A stretch of 64,000 nucleotides of DNA. Source: Symbiodinium natans (taxonomy: Eukaryota > Sar > Dinophyceae > Suessiales > Symbiodiniaceae). Position 1 is the first letter of the stretch. Each line of letters opens with the position of its first letter. The notes below the pieces were generated by a model. That model was not told the origin of the DNA and searched no databases. It saw nothing but the letters and a program-made list of their open reading frames with translations. The DNA is taken from NCBI GenBank assembly GCA_905221605.1, contig CAJNDS010001446.1:915815-979814 (forward strand). The letters run 5' to 3'. Made by a program: the position numbers and the translations under genes. This document shows positions 1-10,071 of the stretch, in pieces.

Positions 1-99
1 TATCCCAAACACCAAAATACAGATGGGTCTTTGGGAGGGGGGCTTGAAAATTCTACAGACTTTAGCAGAGCATATGAAATATTGAACTACTGGACCCCA

Positions 100-545
100 G
101 GGCCGAGTAAGCGCTCCAGCTGCTTAATCGGGTTGACGATGCCGGGGAACTCTCCCCGAGAATCTTCAATCCTGATCCTTCGGCCTCAAGGCCGATTGAG
201 CGCTCCGCCTGCTTAATCGGCCCTGGGTTTGAAGATTGAACATGCCCGGGAACTCTCCCCGGAGCACCTTCAATCCTGGATTCTCAACCCTGGGCCGACT
301 AGGCAGATGAAGTGCTTAATCGGCAGGGGTCTGGGGTTGAAGATACTCCTGGGAGAGTTCCCCGGCATATTCAATATTCAATCTTCAATCCAAGGGCCGA
401 TTAAGCAGCAGGTGGAGCGCTTAATCGGCCCTGTGTTTGAAGGTTGAAGATTGAAGATGCCCGGGAACTCTCCCCGGAGCATCATCAATCCGGGGAGAGT
501 TCCCCGGCGTCTTCAATCTTCAATCGTCAAACCCAGGGCCGATTA
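100..545. repeat. Cluster of palindromic repeat modules
   Basis: Two modules recur in both orientations. One is the pair GGGCCGATTAAG / CTTAATCGGCCC around a 10-20 bp loop (near 183-225, 395-433 and 535-545, partial at 100-130 and 295-325). The other is GGGGAACTCTCCCCGG or its complement next to CTTCAATC / GATTGAAG. Each module could fold into a hairpin and the modules are inverted relative to each other. No protein homology is seen; the short reading frames here run through the repeats and look incidental. Confidence 0.7.
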
Positions 546-1080
546 AGCACTGTCTTGGCCCCCCCTTCACAAAACATATTATCTCTACTTTGTTGTCCAG
601 AAGCAGATGTTGGCGCGTAAGGCCTTTTCACACCCGAAAACATCTCTCAGTCAGCAAAACGCAAAGAGAAAGTACGTAGAATAGGTGCCCACATCAAGTG
701 TGTATATAGGATAAATGTATGGCGTATCAAATACCGATAGCGGAGAACGAACCATGAGACTCAGAAGTATTCGAGCGCATAGGGTAATGCGGAAAATCAT
801 TTGCTTTAAGCCCCAGGGACACGAGAATACTGTGAGCAAATGTCCTTTCGCGATTTCCTGAGACCTTCCAACAGGCTGCAAGTAATTGCTCGCAAGTATC
901 TTGCTTTTTCATTCTCAATGCTTCCCACAGGTCTCCCATCATGGTTATCATTTGTCAAGGATGATGCTTATTCTCCAATTATCCGCAAGACCCACAGGCG
1001 CTTAAAGTCTTACGTAATACTCGTCCAAAGCAACAGGATATCACATCCTGACTACAAAAAGTATACGAAACCTTGGTTTA
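546..1080. other. Unique AT-balanced stretch, no recognised gene
   Basis: There are no telomeric repeats here. Two overlapping reading frames compete: 727-951 on the minus strand (74 residues, includes WEALRMKKQDTCEQL) and 840-1097 on the plus strand (85 residues). Neither matches a family I know, and no start context or splice site decides between them. Confidence 0.3.
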
Positions 1081-1081
1081 T

Positions 1082-1391
1082 GTTGTGCGTCTCGTAAGAA
1101 GAAATGACATAGCGTGCTACGGGAACTGTGCTGTTAAGCCTTTATATAGCGAGGGTTTAGTGGTTTAGAGTTGAAGGGGAAGGCCAGAAAGTCTTTTCAG
1201 ATGCCTCGCTGTTTTATTTTTTGTCACCGTGTTTTAGGCGGTTGTACGTCTCGTAGGAATAAATGGTTTCTGATATAGCATGCTACGGGAACTGTGCTGT
1301 TATATCTCAATGTACCGAGGGTTTAGGGTGGTTTAGAGTTGAAGGGGTAGGCCAGAAGGTTTTGTTTAGCTACTTTGCTGTTAGATTTTTG
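1082..1391. repeat. Diverged tandem duplication, about 150 bp unit
   Basis: Copy one (about 1082-1221) and copy two (about 1241-1391) share the blocks cgtctcgta, gctacgggaactgtgctgtta, gagggttta, gtttagagttgaaggg and ggccagaa in the same order. They differ by many substitutions and small indels, so the duplication is old. Confidence 0.75.
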
Positions 1392-1419
1392 TTTTCATTC
1401 TTTTCACCTTTTCACCCTT

Positions 1420-1586
1420 ATCTTATCTTCATCTCTCTCTCTCTCTCTCTCTATCTTCTTCTTCTTCTGCTGGGCTTGCAGTTCTCCCTTCCTCTCTGTC
1501 ATTTCTGCGTATTGTTCTTTCCGTTCTTGCTTCTCTTTCTATTTCTCCACTTTCCTTCCTCTCCTTCCTGCTTCTTAGCTTTCCAC
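1420..1586 (+). other. Long pyrimidine-rich tract
   Basis: About 165 bp consisting almost entirely of C and T, including a (CT)n run at 1434-1456, ends in tttccaccag. As plus-strand RNA it would be an extreme polypyrimidine tract in front of an AG, which supports the exon candidate starting at 1590. It may also be only a degraded microsatellite. Confidence 0.55.
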
Positions 1587-1589
1587 CAG

Positions 1590-1670
1590 AAAAAGAAAAT
1601 GAAAGAACGGCAAGCTCGTCTTGGTTTATCACTGATCACCAATGAGACAGGAGAGAAGAACAAGGAATAG
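1590..1670 (+). CDS. Candidate terminal exon, lysine/glutamate-rich
   Basis: Unrecognised. Twenty-six codons open directly after the AG that closes the pyrimidine tract and stop at TAG. The peptide contains KKKMKERQARLGLSLITNE and looks like a charged C-terminal tail. No upstream exon could be linked. Support is the splice-acceptor context, not homology. Confidence 0.4.
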   Translation, partial: KKKMKERQARLGLSLITNETGEKNKE

Positions 1671-1978
1671 AGCAATGAAGTCGAGGAAGGGGCAGATGAT
1701 GAGAGCGAGGGCGTCTTGCTTTCCCTGAGCTTTCGGTTCCTTTCATTTGTCCTTTCTTCTTATGAAGAGAAAAGGGAGAAGAGCAGAGGATGAAGGCAAG
1801 GGAAGAGAAAACGTGTGAGCCGAGCGAAAGAGGAGTTCTCCCTTCCTGTCCCCACCATCTGCCTTCATCCTATCTTTCCTTTTTGTTCTCTGTTGTCCTT
1901 ATTCTCCGCAGAAAGTTTTGGAAAGGAGGGGAGGAAGGAAAGAGGGGAGGGGAGGGATGAGAGAGCAAGAGATGGCAG

Positions 1979-2109
<131 letters not shown>

Positions 2110-2790
2110 GAGATTAACAAAAGAAAAATCTTGAGAGGGAAGGAAAGGAGAGATAAACACATCGAGATGAAGTGGTGTTTTCCCTTTCCCCTTCCTTGGT
2201 GTTATATCAGGTAAACAAAAACAATACTAATAGGAAAAGGCTAAAAGCGGCTGAAACAACAATATGGTCATGGGAATATTTATCAACAAAAGAGTATATT
2301 ATCGTCTTAATTAAAGCAACACACTTGAGGGCGCTCAGGGTTTGTCATTTCCAGCAGCTCCTGTAGTTAGCGTTATTTATGTTATTATTGATTTTTGTTA
2401 AAGTAGTATATTTATCGCAAACACCAGACCCTTAGACGAGGGTTGAATGGAAAACGGAATGAGAGGTAGGTGGCGAAGCCCTAGGAAAATAAGAGATGTG
2501 ATGCCAAACATGGGAGCCCTGAGCCGTGAACCGAACTAGCCCTAAGCCATAAATTTTGCCTTAAACTTAAACCCCACAAATTGTATGTGTGAATTGAACC
2601 GTTTAAATAGCAAACAAAAAGGAAGTGCCAAATAGACCCTAAAGGTCCATGCCACATAAGCTCTTATTAGCCCTCATCAGCACATATCAGCCCTTATCAG
2701 CCCTTACGAACCCTTATAACACCCCTATAAAGGACTCGAAGCCCCTGGAAGGCCCTATGATTACGCCCTTATAAACCCCATGGGGTCCCG
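2110..2790. other. No gene seen before the first telomeric array
   Basis: An AT-richer stretch passes, from about 2640, into degenerate cccttatcagcccttat-type sequence that grades into CCCTAAA arrays. No convincing reading frame or element was found. Confidence 0.4.
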
Positions 2791-2921
2791 AAGACCCTAA
2801 ACCCCAAGCCCTAAACCCTAAACCCTAAACCCCTAAACCCTAAACCCTAAACCCTAAACCCTAAACCCTAAACCCTAAACCCTAAGCCCTAAGCCCTAAG
2901 CCCTAAGCCCTAAGCCCTCAG

Positions 2922-2994
2922 CCCGGAAAATGTCCGGAGGCGGCCTTGTTTGCGGTGACGGAGCCGATCCTGACTCTTTTTGAGCACTTGCGGG
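2922..2994 (+). CDS. Candidate internal exon
   Basis: This island lies between CCCTAAG repeats ending in ccctcag and a GTCTTC donor. It is open in one frame, with FAVTEPILTLFEHLR near its end. Unrecognised. Confidence 0.3.
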
Positions 2995-3399
2995 GTCTTC
3001 TCACGCTTAGGACGCCCAGTGCTCCGATTAGGGTGTCAGGTTTAGGGTTTGGGGCTTGGGGTTTAGGCTAGGGTTCAGGGTTTACCCTCAACCCTAAGCC
3101 CTAAACCCTAGAACCCCGAACCCTAAACCCTAAACCCTAAACCCTAAACCCTAAACCCTAAACCCTAAACCCTAGGACCTAAACCCTACACCACAGCTGT
3201 CTAAGCTCGAGTTCCCACGGTTTGAAAGCCCCGCCTGAACCCTCAAAGCTGCGAGCCAAAGGGAGCCGAACCATCAGTGTGACGGCAGGAATTGATTGTG
3301 CTCTAAGGACGTGATCCGTCCCGACCCGAAACCCAAACCCTAGACCCCAAACCCAAGCCCCAACCCCAAACCCCAACCCCTAAACCCTAAACTCAAAAG

Positions 3400-3477
3400 A
3401 CCCGGTCCGATGTAAGGAACCGCGTCGGCGTCCGACGGGTGTCCTTGCGCGAGGCGCTTCGACAGGCGCCCGGCCGG
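3400..3477 (+). CDS. Candidate internal exon, arginine-rich
   Basis: An island after caaaag and before a GTTGAG donor, with high GC at third positions. The peptide contains VRRVSLREALRQAPGR. Unrecognised. Confidence 0.3.
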
Positions 3478-3599
3478 GTTGAGGGCTTAGGGTCACGGGC
3501 TTCGTGACATGTGGGGTTTGGGGTTTAGGGTTTGGAGTTTAGGGTTTAGGGTCCAGGGTTCACGGTTTCCTGCGAGATGGCGCGAAACTGATTGTGCAG

Positions 3600-3663
3600 A
3601 GAGTAGTTTTCGAATGCTGCGGACTATGCGAAGATGGCCCGACCATCTCCAGCCCCATGCCAG
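3600..3663 (+). CDS. Candidate short exon
   Basis: This 64 nt island runs from gtgcag to the donor gtagga. One frame reads VVFECCGLCEDGPTI. The sharp AG and GT borders are the only support. Confidence 0.3.
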
Positions 3664-4323
3664 GTAGGACAGCTAGGGTTTAGGGTTTAGGGAGTTGTTT
3701 AGGGTTTAGGGTTTAGGGTTTAGAAGTTTAGGGTTTAGGGTTGTAGGGTTGTAGGGCTGTAGGGTTGTAGGGTTTAGCGTTTAGGGGTCGCTATTCGGGC
3801 CTTCAGCCGATCGTACATGGTGCTGGGAGATTCGTTCATCAGCATACTGTAGGAGCCATAAAATATTCATAACTAGAACAGGGTTTTGGGGGGTAGTAGA
3901 GTAGAATTATGAAGGGACCAGAAAGGGAATAATTGGATTTTTTCCGACCCCTTTGTTCGGCTCAGCCACTGAACACGTCGGCTCAGCCACTGAATCAAAG
4001 CTTCGGCAAACAGCAGGGAGCCTTAGGGTTTAGGGTTTAGGTTTTAGGGTTTAGGGTTTAGGGTAATCGACGGAGGCACTCCTTTCTGCCTGCAACGCTT
4101 GCCCCTAGACTCCCCAAGCCCTAAGCCCTAGGCCTTTTAAGCCCCTAAGCCCTAACCCCAAAACCCTACAACCCCCTAGCCCTGATCTCTTACCTATAAC
4201 CCCCTTGGGAATCGCTTTTTATTTTTTCTTTATATAAAACCCAAGAGGATACTAAACAATATTTTTCCTTAAGGTTCTAAGGGGAGTATATAGTTACAGT
4301 CCACAAGCCTCCCGGATCTTCAG

Positions 4324-4392
4324 GTGGAGCCGAAGATGATGCTGAGGCACTTCAAGACCACGCTGCCCACGAGCCTCGCAGCCTTAAGCCCG
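4324..4392 (+). CDS. Candidate internal exon
   Basis: An island after the acceptor ggatcttcag, open to a GTGGAG donor, reading VEPKMMLRHFKTTLPTSLAA. Unrecognised. It lies about 360 bp upstream of the better candidate at 4754 on the same strand. Confidence 0.35.
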
Positions 4393-4545
4393 GTGGAGCC
4401 TCAAAGCTTCAACCTCGCAGACCCCCTTAAGCCCTAAGCCCTAAGCCCTAAACCCGAAGCCCTAGACCCTAAACCCGAAGCCCTAAACCCAAAACCCAAA
4501 ACCCTAAACCCTAAACCCCAAACCCCAAACCCTGAACCCTGAACC

Positions 4546-4735
4546 AGGCTTTAGGCTTTAGGCTTTAGGCTTTAGGCTTTAGGCTTTAGGCTTTAGGCTC
4601 TAGGCTCTAGGCTCTAGGCTCTAGGCTCTAGGCTCTAGGCTCTAGGCTCTAGGCTCTAGGCTCTAGGCTCTAGGCTCTAGGCTCTAGGCTCTAGGCTCTA
4701 GGCTCTAGGCTCTAGGCTCTAGGCTCTAAGAGCCT
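4546..4735. repeat. Homogeneous variant heptamers TTTAGGC and TCTAGGC
   Basis: Eight or so TTTAGGC units switch abruptly to more than twenty TCTAGGC units. Each block is nearly pure, which indicates separate local amplification of two variants of the telomeric heptamer rather than random decay of one array. Confidence 0.9.
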
Positions 4736-4753
4736 AGGTTCTAGGCTTTTCAG

Positions 4754-4868
4754 AAACTATATGCCCGAGAGAACCCTACAAGGAGCCTGATCAAGCAGCC
4801 CTTGAACGAGGGCTTCCTTGCGGCTTTCCGGGCCACAGGGTGGCCTCTTGGACGCATGTTGTGTCAAG
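4754..4868 (+). CDS. Candidate internal exon ending in a telomeric donor
   Basis: The island follows ggcttttcag and is open for 38 codons to tgtcaag|gtttaggg. The 5' splice site would be the first base pair of a ten-unit TTTAGGG array. The peptide includes NPTRSLIKQPLNEGFLAAF and looks like ordinary globular protein. No family recognised. It is one of the better non-homologous candidates because of length and borders. Confidence 0.45.
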
Positions 4869-4939
4869 GTTTAGGGTTTAGGGTTTAGGGTTTAGGGTTT
4901 AGGGTTTAGGGTTTAGGGTTTAGGGTTTAGGGTTTAGGG
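4869..4939. repeat. (TTTAGGG)10 array at a candidate 5' splice site
   Basis: A perfect array that begins as GTTTAGGG immediately after the open island at 4754-4868. Confidence 0.95.
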
Positions 4940-4940
4940 C

Positions 4941-5098
4941 CACACCTATTAAAGGGGATCCGGAGTATGGGCCCTGTTACTTTGGGTCCCCTGTTATACA
5001 ACCCGTATATACACTATACATAAGAAGGGCCCATACGTCGGATCCCATAAAATCCCTTTAACCAAGGGTAAGGGACTGTACTAAGGGCCCATGGCTCC
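4941..5098. mobile_element. Inverted-repeat element, family F6 (diverged)
   Basis: It contains the family marks gtatgggccc and agggcccat in opposite orientation around a 60 bp centre, flanked on the left by a telomeric array. It is related to the copies at 15881, 35960 and 55082. Confidence 0.45.
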
Positions 5099-5099
5099 A

Positions 5100-5780
5100 A
5101 CCTTAGATATGTAGCAAGCCCCTGTGGTTCTTAGTGGGAATCAGGGAATGGGGTACCTTATATCCCTTGAAATAGAGGGTTACATAGGGTACCTCATACC
5201 CTGGCCTCATTCCCTACTACGAGCCGGGTGTTCCTTTCATTCTTGCAAGGCTTTAAGGGTTGGGGCTTTGTTTAGCCCGTGTCTTTTTTGTGGCAGTCCA
5301 GGGGTATTTGGCAAGTTTCTGGGGTGGTAAATGAAAGCAAAGGGGTGTTCGCTTTTCATGCATTTCAGGTTGTATCTTTTTGCGGTGGGTTTGCGCTTTG
5401 GGGGTGTCTTGTAAAAAGGCTTTCAGGGGGTCTGAAGGTTGTTTTGAGTTTTTTGCCCGGGTCTTTCAGTTCAAGGTTTTTTTGCGCCCCCCTCCCCCCC
5501 ACCCCCTGCCCCCCTGTGCCTCACCCCCTGCCCCCCTGTGCCTCACCCCCCCCCCCCCCCCCCCCCGCCGCCACCACCACCCGAATAATTCAAACGCAAA
5601 AACACGACACATGTAGAGCAAACAGATAGGCACCCCCCCAAAAAAAAAATCCCTGGACCCCCCCCCACCCCTCCCCTCCCCTCCCAAAACAAAAAAACAG
5701 CAATAAAATAACAAAAAGAAGACAAGGCTCTAACCCCCGAAACCCTATAAGCCAAAAGAAAAACCAAAAAAAACTATCCC
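5100..5780. other. Non-coding stretch with homopolymers
   Basis: 5107-5235 holds near-repeats of gggtacct and attccc that look like another short inverted-repeat element. 5480-5700 holds C- and A-runs, including about 21 C at 5546-5566. The glycine- and proline-rich reading frames across these runs are artefacts. Confidence 0.5.
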
Positions 5781-5789
5781 CGTCCTCAG

Positions 5790-5874
5790 GTCCGATGGTC
5801 TGCAGGGGCTGGTGATGGGCATCCTCTACCCAACCCTCACGCTGCCGCTCACGCCACCTGGGGGCACACACTAG
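5790..5874 (+). CDS. Candidate terminal exon, hydrophobic
   Basis: Opens after ccgtcctcag and ends at TAG. One frame reads SDGLQGLVMGILYPTLTLPL, which could be a membrane segment near a C terminus. Unrecognised. Confidence 0.35.
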
Positions 5875-5905
5875 GGGCCTTTTCAGGTGCTGAGGGGGTT
5901 TAGGG

Positions 5906-6016
5906 TTTAGGGGTTTGCCCTCAACCCTACAGCTAAACCCTAAAGCCCTAAGTTCGGGTTTTTTAGGGGTTTGCCCTCAACCCTACAGCTAAACCCTAAA
6001 GCCCTAAGTTCGGGTT
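5906..6016. repeat. Exact 55 bp tandem duplication
   Basis: Positions 5906-5960 and 5962-6016 are identical, beginning tttaggggtttgccc and ending agttcgggtt. Perfect identity implies a recent event. The unit itself contains telomere-like heptamers in both orientations. Confidence 0.9.
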
Positions 6017-6118
6017 GAGGGGTTTAGGAGATGCATTCAGGGGGTCCACAACCTTTTGGACCCTAACGACCTGAAGACCCACAGCCGCACTTGACACTCA
6101 ACCCTAATGATCCTAATC

Positions 6119-6215
6119 CCTAAACCCTAAACCCTAAACCCTAAACCCTAAACCCTAAACCCTAAACCCTAAACCCTAAACCCTAAACCCTAAACCCTAA
6201 ACCCTAAACCCCAAA
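6119..6215. repeat. (CCCTAAA)13 array
   Basis: A near-perfect C-strand array that passes into CCCCAAA units at its right end. Confidence 0.95.
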
Positions 6216-6283
6216 CCCCAAACCCCAAACCCTAAACCTTAGCTTTAGGGTTAAAGTTTTGGGGTTTAGGGCCCCGCAACTCT

Positions 6284-6395
6284 GCGGTGCTTTACTGTAA
6301 CTTTGGATCCTTAGCCTTTTGGGGGTTTATTGGGTTTCTGATAATAAGGCAGCTAAAAAATTAGATTTTTGGCTACCCTGCTAAGTACAGCCAAG
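6284..6395 (+). mobile_element. Family F3 element (GCTTT..CCAAG), diverged copy
   Basis: About 112 bp starting ggtgctttactgtaac and ending tacagccaag. It shares order and spacing with copies at 37548, 40345 and 52461, including the internal stem ggcagctaaaa / ttttggctacc. The right end reads CCAAG, so it could supply an AG acceptor. Confidence 0.8.
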
Positions 6396-6818
6396 TTAGG
6401 GTTAAGGTTTTGGGGTTTGGGGTTTAGGGTTTAGGGTTAAGGGTTTAGGGTTTAGGGCTTAGGGTTTAGGGTTTATGGTCCAGGGCGCCCTACGAGGGGG
6501 CCCCTTGAGCAGAGTTGTGTCTTGCGGGTGGCTATTGACCTCGGGGTGCCGAGACAAAGGCCATGAGCCGGATCACGTGGTGACGCTGCGAACCCTGAAC
6601 CCTAAACCGTAAACCCTAAACCGTAAACCCCTAAACCGGCCTAAACCCCAAAACCCCAAAACCCCCAAACCCCCAAACCCCTAAACCCCTAAACCCCTAA
6701 ACCCCTAAACCCCTCAACCCCTAAACCCCTAAACCCCTCAACCCCTAAAACCCTAAACCCCTTAACCCCTAAACCCCTAAACCCTAAACCCTAAACCCTA
6801 AGCCTTCTTAAGGTGTAG

Positions 6819-6887
6819 CCATCCCAAGGAACCTACGCATGCGCAAATCCCTGGATGAGAGCTACACGCTGGGAGACTTGCAGCTCG
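6819..6887 (+). CDS. Candidate internal exon
   Basis: An island between gtgtag and a GTTTCG donor, reading IPRNLRMRKSLDESYTLGDL. The tail faintly resembles the lead-in to a kinase glycine loop, but the loop itself is absent, so no function is assigned. Confidence 0.35.
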
Positions 6888-7424
6888 GTTTCGTTTTTAG
6901 GGTTTAGGGTTCAGGGTTCAGGGTTCAGGGTTTAGGGTTTCGGGTTTAGGGTCTCGGTCTTTTTTAGTTTAGGGTTGAGGGTCTGGGGTTTAGAGTTTAG
7001 GTTGAGGGCTTAGGGTCTCTGAGGCCTTGCGCGTTTGAGGGTTTAGGGCTTTTGGGGTAGGGGCTTCGGGGATTTAGAGCTGAGGATTCTAGGGTGGAGG
7101 GATTTTTCTTTGTTTCGGAGTCATGGGCGCTTGGTGGGTTTAAGGTGTTTGGGCTTAGGTTGGGGCAAGCTCTTGCTTCGGGTATTTCGGGATCCGGAAG
7201 GGTCAGTAGTTTCTCCCGCCGACATGTTGGGTTTAGGGTTTAGGGTTTAGGGTTTAGGGTTTAGGGTTTAGGGTTTAGGGTTCAGCATCTCAAGTCCAAG
7301 CATTTCACTAGTAGAGCTCCTTACTCCGGTGTCGAATATCGACCCACCCACCCATTGGATCCCATAACATTCTGAAAATATTTTACTTTATGTTTTAACC
7401 TCAAACTTTTGGGTTCAGTAGGCT

Positions 7425-7584
7425 GGGCCCTAAACCCTAAAGCCAGCCCAGAGTAGGCCCTAAACCCTAAAGCCAGCCCAGTGTAGGCCCTAAACCTTAA
7501 AGCCAGCCCCGAGTAGGCCCTAAACCCTAAAGCCAGCCCCGACTAGGCCCTAAACCCTAAAGCCAGCCCAGAGTAGGCCCTAAA
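7425..7584. repeat. 30 bp minisatellite, about 5 units
   Basis: The unit ggccctaaaccctaaagcca followed by gcccagagta is repeated five times with single-base changes. It contains two telomeric heptamers plus a unique 16 bp spacer, so it is a higher-order amplification of a telomere-derived segment. Confidence 0.9.
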
Positions 7585-7587
7585 CAG

Positions 7588-9225
7588 CCATTTTTGGTGC
7601 TCGTCCGGGAATTGTTGGTGTTTGTCCGGAAATGTTTGGTGCTTGTCCGGGAATTTTTGGTGCTTGTCCGGGAATTTTTGGCGCTTGTCCGGAAATTGTT
7701 GGTGCTTGTCCGGGAATTTTTGGTGCTTGTCCGGAAATGTTTGGTGCTTGTCCGGGAATTTTTGGTGCTTGTCCGGGAATTTTTGGTGCTTGTCCGGCGC
7801 GTCGTCTTCGAAAACCTCCAAAACAAGACGGCCTACGCGCCCAAATTGTTTAATGCTGGCGTCCCGGGGGGGCCCCGGGACACTGTCCCAGGGGCGTCCG
7901 GGGGGGTCCCGGGACAACTGTCCCGGGCCTGTCCGGGGGGGCCCCGGGACAAAGGTCCCGGGAGGGCCCCGGGACACCCCGCACGCCCCGGGACAAGTTG
8001 TCCCGGGGGGGCCCCGGGACGACCCGTTCCGGGGGGCTCGGGGACAACCCGTGTCGGGAACACTTTTAGAGAAGCTGGCCAGGCCTGGCCCCACCCCACC
8101 CCACCCTCGATCATCCTCTTCCTGTTCGGGAATTTTGGTGCTTGTCCGGGAATTTTTGGTGCTCGTCCGGGAATTGTTGGTGTTTGTCCGGAATTTTTTG
8201 GTGCTTGTCCGGGAATTTTTGGTGCTTGTCCGGGAAGTTTTGGTGCTTGTCTGGAAATTGTTGGTGCTTGTCCGGGAATTTTTGGTGCTTGTCCGGAAAT
8301 GTTTGGTGCTTGTCCGGGAATTTTTGGTGCTTGTCCGGGAATTTTTGGTGTTTGTCCGGAAATTTTTGGTGCTTGTCCGGGAAATGTTGGTGCTTGTCCG
8401 GGAGTTTTTGGTGTTTGTCCGGAAATTTTTGGTGCTTGTCCGGGAATTGTTGGTGCTTGTCCGGGAATTTTTGGTGCTTGTCCGGAAATGTTTGGTGCTT
8501 GTCCGGGAATTTTTGGTGCTTGTCCGGAAATGTTTGGTGCTTGTCCGGGAATTTTTGGTGCTTGTCCGGGAATTTTTGGTGCTTGTCCGGCGCGTCGTCT
8601 TCGAAAACCTCCAAAACAAGACGGCCTACGCGCCCAAATTGTTTAATGCTGGCGTCCCGGGGGGGCCCCGGGACACTGTCCCAGGGGCGTCCGGGGGGGT
8701 CCCGGGACAACTGTCCCGGGCCTGTCCGGAATTTTTGGTGCTTGTCCGGAAATGTTTGGTGCTTGTCCGGGAATTTTTGGTGCTTGTCCGGGAATTTTTG
8801 GTGTTTGTCCGGAAATTTTTGGTGCTTGTCCGGGAATTGTTGGTGCTTGTCCGGGAGTTTTTGGTGTTTGTCCGGAAATTTTTGGTGCTTGTCCGGGAAT
8901 TGTTGGTGCTTGTCCGGGAATTTTTGGTGCTTGTCGTTTGGTGCTTGTCCGGGAATTTTTGGTGCTTGTCCGGAAATTTTTGGTGCTTGTCCGGGAATTG
9001 TTGGTGCTTTGTCCGGAAATTGTTGGTGCTTGTCCGGGAATTATTGGTGCTTGTCCGGGAATTTTGGGTGGTTGGCCGTGAATTGTTGCTTGTCTGGCAA
9101 TTTTGGTGCTTGTCCGGGAATTTTTGGTGCTTGTCCGGGAATTTTTGGTGCTTGTCCGGGAATTTTTGGTGCTTGTCCGGGAAATTTTGGTGCTTGTCCG
9201 GGAAATTTTGGTGGAAAACCGCGAA
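7588..9225. repeat. 21 bp minisatellite with embedded GC palindromes
   Basis: About 60 units of the 21-mer beginning ttggtgcttgtccgggaatt, with variants (cggaaatg, cgggaattg, cgggagt). Because 21 is a multiple of three, all three plus frames and two minus frames stay open for hundreds of codons; the predicted proteins (LVREFLV, CPGIFGA, SGNFWCL repeats) are shadows. The array is broken twice by the same non-repeat block starting ggcgcgtcgtcttcg (7791-8110 and a shorter copy at 8586-8729), which makes a higher-order repeat. Confidence 0.95.
7855..8060. repeat. CCCGGGAC/GTCCCGGG inverted-repeat block
   Basis: Within the non-repeat block of the minisatellite, CCCGGGAC and GTCCCGGG alternate at least seven times at 20-40 bp spacing, so many mutually exclusive hairpins are possible. 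A truncated second copy is at 8655-8729. Confidence 0.8.
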
Positions 9226-9318
9226 TCCATTAGCTTTTAAATATACATAGGTTAGAGAGTGTTTAGGGTTTAGGGTTTAGGGTTTAGGGTTTAGGGTTTA
9301 GGGTTTAGGGTTTAGGGC

Positions 9319-9389
9319 TGCTGAAGGCCGCCGGGCTTGACTTCGTCCATGTAGAATTTCGAGGGCTCTTGGAACGTGTAGCGATAGTT
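9319..9389 (-). CDS. Candidate exon on the minus strand
   Basis: Read on the minus strand the island opens after ccctag and encodes NYRYTFQEPSKFYMDEVKPG, then meets a CAGC border before CCCTAAA repeats. The composition looks like genuine protein. Unrecognised. Confidence 0.4.
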
Positions 9390-9709
9390 CTAGGGCTTCG
9401 TCCAAGTTAGCCTTCGTAACCCCTCCAAATACCCTTTAAGGGTTTAGGTTTCAGGGTTTCGGGTTTAGGGTTTAGGGTTTAGGGTTTAGGGTTTAGGGTT
9501 TAGGGTTTAGGGTTTAGGGTTTAGGGTTACCCTTTGAGATACACTCAATCCGCAACCCCAAGCCCTAAAGCTGGTAGGGAGGGCCTCGCTAGTTTAGCTT
9601 TGGCATTTCGGCAGCCTGACCTGCTGATGCCTAGCCTAAGCCCCAAAGCCTAAACCCTAAACCCCAAAACCTAAACCCCAAACACTCTGTTGTTGTGTTG
9701 TTGCTTCAG

Positions 9710-9761
9710 GTTCTGCAGTTTTTGGGCCGTTCGAAAAGGAGGCCATCGAGTCATTTAGAGG
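9710..9761 (+). CDS. Candidate exon upstream of 9808
   Basis: Opens after gttgcttcag and reads SAVFGPFEKEAIESFRG to a GTTTCT donor. The gap to the next candidate is under 50 bp, too short for a normal intron, so one of the two borders is probably wrong. Confidence 0.35.
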
Positions 9762-9807
9762 GTTTCTCTAAGCTTCAAACATATAGCGAGAAGTAGAATC
9801 GAGGTAG

Positions 9808-9915
9808 GCACTGGAGTTTTGCTATGAAAACAAGACAGAACAACTAACGGATTTCCATCTTGAAGAAGGATTCTTCGCTTGCCCTGTCGAGGAAGTAGCT
9901 GTAGAACTACAGAGG
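9808..9915 (+). CDS. Candidate 36-codon exon
   Basis: Exactly 36 codons lie between cgaggtag and the donor gtatga. The peptide contains DFHLEEGFFACPVEEVAVEL, acidic and clearly protein-like, with lower GC than neighbouring islands. No stop in frame and phase 0 at both ends. Unrecognised. Confidence 0.5.
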
Positions 9916-9988
9916 GTATGAATTAGAGGTTTCCTTTGACACGAAACCCTAAACCCTAAACCCCAAACCCCTAAACCCTCTCTGCCAG

Positions 9989-10071
9989 GTATGCCGCTTA
10001 CTGGCCAACCTTGGTTCGCGACATCGTGGGACAGCAGGCCAGGACGCGTGCGACTGGGCTTGCAGCTTTAG
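9989..10071 (+). CDS. Candidate internal exon
   Basis: An island between ctctgccag and a donor gtgtaggg that merges into telomeric repeats. One frame reads YAAYWPTLVRDIVGQQARTR. It is on the same strand and within 300 bp of the 9710 and 9808 candidates, so the three may belong to one gene, although their phases do not all agree. Confidence 0.45.

Noticed and set aside
5279-5871. Proline- and glycine-rich ORFs
   Set aside because: Generated by C and G homopolymer runs; no borders or composition of real protein.
7588-9225. CRISPR-like array
   Set aside because: Direct head-to-tail 21-mers without spacers; a minisatellite in a eukaryotic context.
7594-9250. Long ORFs (up to 542 codons) on both strands
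   Set aside because: They follow the 21 bp repeat unit in every frame that lacks a stop; the peptides are pure repeats (LVREFLV, CPGIFGA, PDKHQKF) with no independent evidence of coding.
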